The notes beneath the pieces were generated by a model. It saw only the letters and a list, made by a program, of their open reading frames with translations. It was not told the DNA's origin and did not search any database. This document shows, piece after piece, positions 54,179 through 60,889 of a stretch of DNA of 64,000 nt; within the stretch, counting starts at the first letter, position 1, and each line of letters opens with the position of its first letter. Origin of the DNA: a virus; the IMG/VR virus record IMGVR_UViG_3300025111_000052, positions 1 to 64,000 of that record; one strand, written 5' to 3'. A program made the translations under genes and the position numbers.

Positions 54179-54952
54179 TTGAAAACAATAGAACAAACAA
54201 GTAATCATTTAGACACATTGATAAATGGGGGTTCCCCATTTTACTTTGTAAGGTTTGGTGATGGAGATTTAACTCTTATACAAGGAGCACCTAATGAACA
54301 AAGGCATAGAAATAGTGTTAAACTACGACAGGAATTAAGGGAAGCTTTACAAATATTCGATCTAAATTATGTAGTAGCTAGTACTGCCGGTTCCTTTGAA
54401 GATGGGAGCGGTAGTTATTTTTGGATAAAAAATAGAGTACAGCAGCAAATTCTGGATGGGCAGCTTAGACATATTTGGAAGTTACTACGAGGTAACCCAG
54501 ACGAAGGTTATCATGCGTTAATATTTCAATATGCTTTTGAACATAAATTAGAGTGGTTTGTAAAATTTATTGATACTATGTTCTATGATAAAAAAGTATT
54601 ATTGGTAGCCGGCGAACCTTTGTGTAATAGTAACCTTATAGAAAAGATGTTTAATATTAAACACACAGTATCTTTTACAGGGGTGGACAATGCTTATTAT
54701 GCCTTAGATCGTAAAATGGAAGAAATACTTGACAAACTACAAACTTGTGATATAATTCTTCCTGTAATAGGTATGGCTACACGTGTATTAGCCAAACGCT
54801 TATGGAAAGATCATAATATAAGAAACAAAAGTTTAATTGATATAGGTGTTACTATGGACGCTTTGGCTGAGGCCCCACATAGAGGTTGGACCCAACGTGT
54901 AATAAATGAAGGGGTCATAGAAAAATACAAAAAATACTATGAGGTGCTTTAA
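54179..54952 (+). CDS. GT-D-type glycosyltransferase (DUF1792-like)
   Basis: A 257-residue protein with a TTG start eight bases after AAGGAG; no better ATG exists nearby. FYFVRFGDGDLTLI near residue 22 is the signature of the GT-D fold family (DUF1792), where a G-D-G-E/D motif holds the donor and metal. The family's C-terminal phrase is also present: CDIILPVIGMATRVLAK ... SLIDIGVTMDAL. These enzymes add sugars in glycoprotein and surface glycan assembly in bacteria. Its stop shares one base with the next start. A consensus promoter sits in its 3' part. Confidence 0.72.
   Translation: MKTIEQTSNHLDTLINGGSPFYFVRFGDGDLTLIQGAPNEQRHRNSVKLRQELREALQIFDLNYVVASTAGSFEDGSGSYFWIKNRVQQQILDGQLRHIWKLLRGNPDEGYHALIFQYAFEHKLEWFVKFIDTMFYDKKVLLVAGEPLCNSNLIEKMFNIKHTVSFTGVDNAYYALDRKMEEILDKLQTCDIILPVIGMATRVLAKRLWKDHNIRNKSLIDIGVTMDALAEAPHRGWTQRVINEGVIEKYKKYYEVL
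54729..54756 (+). promoter_or_regulatory. Perfect sigma70-consensus promoter inside a gene
   Basis: TTGACA (54729-54734), a 16-base spacer and TATAAT (54751-54756) match the consensus at all 12 positions. It lies 196 bases before the first sulfotransferase-like gene and could drive the second half of the sugar island. Confidence 0.55.
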
Positions 54953-55596
54953 TGAAACAACTTATTTTTGGTCTTGGTACAGGTAGATGCGGTACTGTAT
55001 CTCTTAAAGAATTGTTAGGTCTGCAGAACGACTTTACTTCAACTCATGAGTTAGTAATAACTCCATGGCAGTTTAGCAAAGGACACATAGATAAAACCAT
55101 TGCGTATATGCAAAATAGGCCCTGGGGCTTTTCGTCATGTGATGTATCTTTTTGGCATTTACCTTATGTTATATACATATTGGATAAATTCCCAAACTCA
55201 AAATTTATTTGTCTTAAACGAACTAAAAAAGACACTGTTGCTAGCTATATTAAAAAGACCGCTGCTAACACTAAAACAGGGCTAAAAGAACGAAACCATT
55301 GGACAGCTAGGGATAGTATTTATTGGGACAGTAACTTGTGGCGCCTTGATCCAATTTATGATAATTGTTATCCAAAATATAATCTACCAAAAATAGATGC
55401 AATAGAACAATATTGGGACGACTATTATAATTTAGCAGCAGAATATGCTGCAGCGTTTAAAGACAATTTTATGTTATTTAATACGGAAGAAGTATTGAAT
55501 GATGAAACCACACAATCTAAGTTATTAACTTTTTTAAATATACCTTTGTCCAATAGAGTTATTAATACCCAAATAAATGAAAATAAAGGAGCATAA
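54952..55596 (+). CDS. Sulfotransferase-like protein 1
   Basis: A 214-residue protein. FGLGTGRCGTVSLKELL at the N-terminus matches the PAPS 5'-phosphosulfate loop style of sulfotransferases ('G..RSGTT.L..LL'). FPNSKFICLKRTKKDTVASY near residue 80 fits the 3'-phosphate-binding segment (R-x4-DTVASY). Such enzymes move sulfate from PAPS to a hydroxyl, typically on sugars or lipids. There is no signal peptide, so it would act in the cytoplasm. Some related P-loop proteins are not sulfotransferases, so the activity is probable rather than certain. It is coupled to GT-D upstream and overlaps the preferred start of the next frame only marginally. Confidence 0.7.
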   Translation: MKQLIFGLGTGRCGTVSLKELLGLQNDFTSTHELVITPWQFSKGHIDKTIAYMQNRPWGFSSCDVSFWHLPYVIYILDKFPNSKFICLKRTKKDTVASYIKKTAANTKTGLKERNHWTARDSIYWDSNLWRLDPIYDNCYPKYNLPKIDAIEQYWDDYYNLAAEYAAAFKDNFMLFNTEEVLNDETTQSKLLTFLNIPLSNRVINTQINENKGA

Positions 55597-55597
55597 C

Positions 55598-56128
55598 ATG
55601 CCAACATCGAGACCCTACCCCATAGCACACATAGCTTCCAGAATCATCGACTTACAACCAAAAACCGTATTAGACATAGGGATTGGGTTTGGAAAATATG
55701 GTTTCTTAGCCAGAGAATACACAGATATTTGGAACAATCGTTTTAGAAAACCTGAGACTGTTATACATGGCATAGAAGTATATGAAGAGTACATCACTGA
55801 AATACATAGACAAATATACAATAAAATTTTTATTGGCAATGCACTTGATATATTACCTACATTAGGTAACTATGATTTAATTACTTTTTGCGATGTTGTA
55901 GAGCATTTTGAAAAAGAAGATGGCATTAAAATGATGAATCTGGTCCGGGATAAATGTAAGAATGCCTTTATAACTACCCCTACTTTAAATAGATTTCAAA
56001 AACGTGGTGGTGTTGCGGGTAACCCTTATGAACAACATGTTTATGGTTGGAGTACAGAAGATTTGAAGGCTTGGGGTAAAGTAACCACATTTAATAATTT
56101 TGTTAATCTATTGGAGATTGTAAAATGA
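55598..56128 (+). CDS. SAM-dependent methyltransferase, class I
   Basis: A 176-residue protein starting at 55598 because AAAGGAG lies just upstream; the in-frame ATG at 55577 is inside the sulfotransferase gene. Motif I is VLDIGIGFGKYG, motif II HGIEVYEEY, and the post-I segment YDLITFCDVVEHFEKED. The end TTPTLNRFQKRGG...YEQHVYGW is typical of small-molecule or sugar methylases. It overlaps the next gene by four bases. Confidence 0.8.
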   Translation: MPTSRPYPIAHIASRIIDLQPKTVLDIGIGFGKYGFLAREYTDIWNNRFRKPETVIHGIEVYEEYITEIHRQIYNKIFIGNALDILPTLGNYDLITFCDVVEHFEKEDGIKMMNLVRDKCKNAFITTPTLNRFQKRGGVAGNPYEQHVYGWSTEDLKAWGKVTTFNNFVNLLEIVK

Positions 56129-56736
56129 ACGCAAATAAAAAAATAGCTACGGCATTGTGGAAAGATAATTGCAAGATTAATTTACCTTGCGGTATTGGAT
56201 CTGCAGTTAGTGTTACTACTAAAATTAGGGAATTTATCGGAGACCAACTAAAAAATTATAATATTAGAAGCATTAGTGACGCCGGTTGTGGGGATTTTGC
56301 TTGGATGAACTTAGTAGATTTAGGTACTGCTACATATGTAGGTTACGATATAAACAAAGAAATGTTAGATGTCAATAAAACAAAATATCCTAAGGTTTCT
56401 TTTATTGAATTTGATTTAGTTAATCAGCCATTACCTAGGACTGATTTAATTATTTGTAGAGATTGTTTATTTCATTTACCTGATGCTTCTGTAATTAAAG
56501 CTTTAAAATTATTTAAAGCCAGTGGTTCACCTTATTTAATGACCACCTCATATAGAAATGTGATCAGCAATACACCGACATCCTCTGAAAAATTTACGAG
56601 CAAGCGATCACTATACACATCTGAATATGGGTTTAGAGAAATTAATTTAGAAAAAGATCCATTTAATTTATCAGCTCCACTAACTTTTATTGAAGAGTCC
56701 GGGTTTAAACGGATTTTTGGTTTATGGAGGCTTTAA
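56125..56736 (+). CDS. SAM-dependent methyltransferase, class I
   Basis: A 203-residue protein with SISDAGCGDFAWMN as motif I, TYVGYDINKEML as motif II and TDLIICRDCLFHLPD as the post-I segment. The C-terminus holds LYTSEYGFREINLEKDPFNL, a pattern I have seen in sugar-associated methylases. It is the third methyltransferase in the island and abuts the GT32-like gene with no gap, so the products likely act on the same substrate. Confidence 0.8.
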   Translation: MNANKKIATALWKDNCKINLPCGIGSAVSVTTKIREFIGDQLKNYNIRSISDAGCGDFAWMNLVDLGTATYVGYDINKEMLDVNKTKYPKVSFIEFDLVNQPLPRTDLIICRDCLFHLPDASVIKALKLFKASGSPYLMTTSYRNVISNTPTSSEKFTSKRSLYTSEYGFREINLEKDPFNLSAPLTFIEESGFKRIFGLWRL

Positions 56737-57474
56737 ATGCAAATTCCTATTACTGTTTGGACTTATTGGGAAAACCCCGCCGGCTTAAAAACACCATCAT
56801 ACTTAGAATTATGTTTTGATTCTATGGATAAATATTGTAATACAGATAACTTTGTATTTAAACTTGTAGATAACTTAAATATACACGACTTAATACCTGA
56901 ATTAAGAACAGATTTAAATAAATTAAAAGTGTCCAATAATCCCAGAGAGAACATTAGTATTAAAGCGGATTATATTAGAGCTAAACTTTTACAAAAGTAT
57001 GGCGGTATATGGCTCGATGCTGATACAATTGTTATGCGTTCTCCCGATGAACTTGTACCTTTATTAAATAGAAAAGATTTTTTATATAGAACCCAGCATG
57101 AAGGCCTTGCATCAGTAGGTGTAATGGCAAGCATACCTAACGGTGTATTAATCAATGAGTATATAGAACAACAAGATACACTTATCGATACTAAAAAAAC
57201 ATTAAGTTGGGGGGAAAATGGCTCACGTATACTCACACCATTGGTGCGTAAACATTCTGCCATAACCCAATCACTTGGATTAGTTGGTTCTATACCTTTT
57301 TCACATTGGCAACAATACTTTACTAATGTTCTGTATGAGCACGATAAAACGGTTTGGTGTTACCAGCTGTATAATAAAGTATTTCCAGAATGGTTTAAAC
57401 AGCAAAATAAGGAAATTATTTTAAAAGATACCACGGTGATATCGCAGCTTTTTAGGATTTCTTTGGGGGTTTAA
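56737..57474 (+). CDS. Glycosyltransferase, GT32-like (DXD sugar transferase)
   Basis: A 245-residue protein. The start IPITVWTYWENP and the segment KADYIRAKLLQKYGGIWLDADTIV are the hallmark of the GT32/Gly_transf_sug family, whose DxD (D-A-D) binds the metal-nucleotide sugar. HEGLASVGVMAS and WGENGSRILTP follow in the expected order. Retaining transferases of this kind build capsule or O-antigen units. It begins one base after the methyltransferase stop and ends two bases before the SQD1-like gene. Confidence 0.82.
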   Translation: MQIPITVWTYWENPAGLKTPSYLELCFDSMDKYCNTDNFVFKLVDNLNIHDLIPELRTDLNKLKVSNNPRENISIKADYIRAKLLQKYGGIWLDADTIVMRSPDELVPLLNRKDFLYRTQHEGLASVGVMASIPNGVLINEYIEQQDTLIDTKKTLSWGENGSRILTPLVRKHSAITQSLGLVGSIPFSHWQQYFTNVLYEHDKTVWCYQLYNKVFPEWFKQQNKEIILKDTTVISQLFRISLGV

Positions 57475-57475
57475 T

Positions 57476-58645
57476 ATGAATAACACAGTTTTACTTTTAG
57501 GGTGCGATGGTTACATTGGCAATGCTTTAACACAACGTTTGTTAAATAAGGGATTTAAAGTAATTGGTGTAGATAACTTTTTACGAAGATATTGGATACA
57601 AGATCTAATGACCTCTAAGTCTGCTACACCTGTTTTACCCATGGTAGAAAAGATTAGTAAATTTAGTGTTTTGGGAGATTTTATATTTTATGCTATTGAC
57701 TTATTACAAGATAGTAACAAAGTAGAGGAACTGTTTGTTACGTATAAACCAGACACTATCATTAATTTGGCACACATACCCTCTGCCCCATTCAGTCAGA
57801 TCTCACAAGAGAAGGCTGAATTTACTTTGAGGAATAATATAATACCTACAAATAATTTGTTGTGGTATATGAAGGCACATACACCAGATGCGCATTATAT
57901 TACCATAGGAACAACAGGTGAATATGATCATTATAGTAATATAGATATCGAAGAGGGTTACATTAAGATTAATCATAAGGGCAGGATGTCCAATGAAATG
58001 ATTTACCCTAGAAGGCCGGGATCATTATATCATTGTTCAAAAACCGCTTCTACTTATATAATAGATTTTTTAACGCGCACTTGGGGGTTGAGATGCACCG
58101 ACGTACAACAGTCTGTTGTTTTCGGATCGTATACGGATGAAATAGATAAAACTAAGGTATATAGTAGACTTGATAGCGACGAAGCAGGAGGCACTGTCAT
58201 TAATCGCTTTATTGTACAAACACTGTTAGGTATCCCAATGACTGTTTATGGAGAGGGGCTACACCAAAGAGGGTTTATATCATTAAATGATAGTGTGCAG
58301 GCATTAGAGATAGCTGTAAACAATCCACCAGCGGCGGGCAAAGTACAGGTATGGAATCAGTTATCTGAGTGGCATTCAATAATTGATATAACTAAATTTG
58401 TAGAAGAAGTAGCTACTAAATTAGGGATACCCAGCTCTACACAGCATATCCCTTCTCCAAGAAATGAGTATACAGGAGAACATTACTACAACTATGTTGT
58501 TGACATTTTACCTAGTTTAGGTTATACTCCTACAAGAAGTATAAAACAAGAGATAGAATATACAATGGTCACTATTAAAGACATAGTACCAAAAGAGTTG
58601 AAATCAGTTGTTATGCCAAAGATATTATGGGAGCATAAAAAATGA
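57476..58645 (+). CDS. UDP-sulfoquinovose synthase (SQD1)-like short-chain dehydrogenase
   Basis: A 389-residue extended SDR protein. The NAD-binding loop is GCDGYIG (9-15). It follows plant SQD1 through many landmarks: VDNFLRR, SAPFSQI, IGTTGEYD, NIDIEEGYI..NHKGR, SLYHCSK, TDEI, RLDSDEAGGTVINRF, MTVYGEG.HQRG and PSPRNEYTGEHYYNY. Thr146, Tyr185, His186 and Lys189 line up with SQD1 Thr145, Tyr182, His183 and Lys186. That enzyme joins sulfite to UDP-glucose to give UDP-sulfoquinovose. The Arg before SAPYS in SQD1 is Pro here, so substrate or sulfur donor may differ. An ordinary UDP-sugar epimerase is the alternative, but the whole-length pattern favours SQD1. It is coupled to its neighbours by ATGA overlap. 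Confidence 0.78.
   Translation: MNNTVLLLGCDGYIGNALTQRLLNKGFKVIGVDNFLRRYWIQDLMTSKSATPVLPMVEKISKFSVLGDFIFYAIDLLQDSNKVEELFVTYKPDTIINLAHIPSAPFSQISQEKAEFTLRNNIIPTNNLLWYMKAHTPDAHYITIGTTGEYDHYSNIDIEEGYIKINHKGRMSNEMIYPRRPGSLYHCSKTASTYIIDFLTRTWGLRCTDVQQSVVFGSYTDEIDKTKVYSRLDSDEAGGTVINRFIVQTLLGIPMTVYGEGLHQRGFISLNDSVQALEIAVNNPPAAGKVQVWNQLSEWHSIIDITKFVEEVATKLGIPSSTQHIPSPRNEYTGEHYYNYVVDILPSLGYTPTRSIKQEIEYTMVTIKDIVPKELKSVVMPKILWEHKK
58500..58528 (+). promoter_or_regulatory. Sigma70-type promoter inside a gene
   Basis: TTGACA (58500-58505), 17 bases and TATACT (58523-58528) match 11 of 12 consensus positions. It could boost expression of the second sulfotransferase and the DnaX/polymerase genes downstream. 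Confidence 0.45.
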
Positions 58646-59301
58646 GTAAGAACATAAATAGAGTTTTTTGTCATAGAAAATCAGGCGCCTCTTATGTTGT
58701 TAGAAGTATAATGGCTAATTACTATTGTAATGATTTCGACAAAAATCACTGGCATTTTTCAGATAGTATGGTGAAAGCTATTGCGGATAGTGACATAGCT
58801 CTATATGTTGTAAGGGATGGCAGAGACGTGTTATATGATTGCTATGAATATTGGAAGCAACAACCTGGCACAAAAAAACATTTCGAAGGTAAAACTTTTA
58901 GACAGTACATTATGGGATATATAGAGGCTTATAGTGATAAGGATTTATTTGAAAAAACTGCTGAAACTAAAAATCCCCTAGATCCAAGAATGTTTTCGGA
59001 CCCAGTACAGTACTGGGTAGATCATGTGCAAGGGTTTATTAATAGTAACTTAGAAAAGATGTACTTTGTTAACTACGATATGATGCTTATTGATGGCGCT
59101 GCTATGTTAATGCACATTGGAGATTACTTTAAATTAGAACCAAGAAATAAACTCATAGAGCCTTTGGAAGATCTAACTTTGTATAAACCATTGTTTAAAG
59201 ATGTGGGTGTGTGGCGTTTAGTTTTTGGTCAAAAAGACTTAGAGTATTTCTGGGGCCGCGCAGAAGATACAATGATTAAATTAAAGTTTTCTTATAATTA
59301 A
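58642..59301 (+). CDS. Sulfotransferase-like protein 2
   Basis: A 219-residue protein. VFCHRKSGASYVVRSIM matches the PAPS-binding 'P.KSGTTW....i' loop. LYVVRDGRDVLYDCYEYW is the classical 3'-phosphate motif (R-D-x-R-D-V). The end DVGVWRLVFGQKDLEYFWGR resembles the 'G.WK..ft......f' region that closes the PAPS pocket. This is the more convincing of the two sulfotransferases in the island. It overlaps the SQD1-like gene by four bases (ATGA). The acceptor is unknown; a sugar made by the neighbouring transferases is the obvious guess. Confidence 0.8.
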   Translation: MSKNINRVFCHRKSGASYVVRSIMANYYCNDFDKNHWHFSDSMVKAIADSDIALYVVRDGRDVLYDCYEYWKQQPGTKKHFEGKTFRQYIMGYIEAYSDKDLFEKTAETKNPLDPRMFSDPVQYWVDHVQGFINSNLEKMYFVNYDMMLIDGAAMLMHIGDYFKLEPRNKLIEPLEDLTLYKPLFKDVGVWRLVFGQKDLEYFWGRAEDTMIKLKFSYN

Positions 59302-59312
59302 TAGGATTAGAT

Positions 59313-59813
59313 ATGATTAACATAGATGAATACTTAGTTAAATTGAAAGTTATAGTGAGTGAGGTCGATGGTGTAATAACGGACGGGTTAATCACTTATG
59401 ATGAACTTGGTAATGTACCATTTAAATCATTCAATATGCAAGATTTAGATATTGTAAATGAGTTAAAGAAAACCTTTAAATTTACTTTTTTAGCCAAAGA
59501 TCAGTATGTAAATTACAACTTATTCAGACGCAAGAATATTCCTTTTTACTGGGCAGAAAAAGAAAAAGTGGAATTTGTTACTAAGATACTACATCGTTAT
59601 GAAGTAACATTAGATGAAATACTTTATATTGGTTTTGGGTATAGTGACGTACCATGCATTAATAGAATACCTTTTTCTATGTGTCCAAGTAATGCTAATA
59701 AAGAGGTTAAAAACAAAGTAGCCGTTTGCTTGAATACTTCTTCTGGCGATGGTGTTTTATATGAAGTTTATGAATTACTTAAAAACGAAATTGACCGGAG
59801 ACGTCTATGTTAA
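59313..59813 (+). CDS. KdsC-like HAD protein with replaced catalytic residues
   Basis: A 166-residue protein matching the length and order of KdsC-type sugar phosphatases: VDGVITDGLITYDELG, then F..K.FNMQD. Active-site positions are changed. The nucleophile Asp of DVDG is Glu (SEVDG). The Ser/Thr of the 'IITG' strand is Ala (FLAKDQ). The acidic pair of the final 'GDD..D' is F-G (IGFGYSD). The general fold looks kept, so it is probably a non-catalytic relative that binds a sugar phosphate or a partner, or a degraded enzyme. It overlaps the clamp-loader gene by seven bases. Confidence 0.72.
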   Translation: MINIDEYLVKLKVIVSEVDGVITDGLITYDELGNVPFKSFNMQDLDIVNELKKTFKFTFLAKDQYVNYNLFRRKNIPFYWAEKEKVEFVTKILHRYEVTLDEILYIGFGYSDVPCINRIPFSMCPSNANKEVKNKVAVCLNTSSGDGVLYEVYELLKNEIDRRRLC

Positions 59814-60886
59814 TAAAGAGAATATCAAAAAATAGAAGTAATAGCTTACAAACAGCATATAGACCCTGTACTATCGATGAATTTGTGGGCAACAACATCA
59901 GTAAAACAATACTAAAAAACTACCTGGATAATAGTAAATTACCCCACACTTTACTGTTTAGTGGTCCGGCGGGTACAGGTAAAACCACAGCAGCCCGTAT
60001 AGTAGCTATGGGGTTAAATTGTGAGTCAGTAGCCTCCTCTACATCTCAGCCTTGTTTAAAGTGTAATTCATGTCTTTCTATATTTAATGGCAGTAGCATG
60101 GATGTTACAGAGCATAACGTAGGAAAGGATGGTGGTAAATCAGACATGAGTGATATCGTGGATACTTTACCATTCGCACCTTTTAATTCAAGAAACAAGG
60201 TTATCATTTTTGATGAAGCGCACATGCTTACTGCCGCGGCAAAAGATTTGTTATTAAAGGATGCTGAAGATGGCTACTCATATATTTATTTTATATTCTG
60301 TACAAACAGACCAGAAGAATTACAAAGTAAGAAAGAAGGTGGTAATGCCTTTTTAAGTCGTTGTACAAAAGTGGCTTTTGATGCTTTACCACAAGATCAA
60401 TTATATGCTATTTTAACAAATGTTTTAGAATTTGAGGGAACTGTTTATAATGAGGAAGTTTTAAACTTCATCATATCTGAAACAAAGGGCATTCCCAGGG
60501 ATGCTCTTGTGGCTTTGGATTCTATTATTACTGAAGGCTCCTGGACGCTAGATTCCGCAAGTGCTATTTTAGGAGGTATAGCAGCAGAAAATACTCCTGC
60601 TATAATTGAGTTGAGCAAGTCTTTGCTAGCAGGTAAATGGTTAGAATCTTGTAAACATTATGAGGTTTTAGCTAAAACGGTATCTATCGAACGTATACGG
60701 ATAGCTATATGCGGTTACTTTGTAGGCTGTCTGAAACGTAGTAGTAAGTTTGCCGAAGCACGTAAATTTTCTACAATATTAGATGTAATTATAGATCCTA
60801 TATATACAACAGGCAAACCTGGGGAACAAATATTTTATCACAAAATGTTTAAAATAGTTAATTTAATAAAAGAGTTTAAAGGATAA
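59807..60886 (+). CDS. dnaX: Clamp loader ATPase, DNA polymerase III gamma/tau type
   Basis: A 359-residue AAA+ protein that opens the beta clamp and loads it on primed DNA. RPCTIDEFVGN starts the domain. Walker A is GPAGTGKTTAAR (~53-64), a zinc module (C...CLKCNSC) lies at ~82-91, Walker B is VIIFDEAHML (~131-140), and CTNRPEEL and LSRC provide the sensor and arginine finger. It is as short as the gamma form, without the tau extension. It lies directly before the polymerase gene and partners the clamp at 37771. No separate delta subunit was recognised in this window. Confidence 0.9.
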   Translation: MLIKRISKNRSNSLQTAYRPCTIDEFVGNNISKTILKNYLDNSKLPHTLLFSGPAGTGKTTAARIVAMGLNCESVASSTSQPCLKCNSCLSIFNGSSMDVTEHNVGKDGGKSDMSDIVDTLPFAPFNSRNKVIIFDEAHMLTAAAKDLLLKDAEDGYSYIYFIFCTNRPEELQSKKEGGNAFLSRCTKVAFDALPQDQLYAILTNVLEFEGTVYNEEVLNFIISETKGIPRDALVALDSIITEGSWTLDSASAILGGIAAENTPAIIELSKSLLAGKWLESCKHYEVLAKTVSIERIRIAICGYFVGCLKRSSKFAEARKFSTILDVIIDPIYTTGKPGEQIFYHKMFKIVNLIKEFKG

Positions 60887-60889
60887 ATT

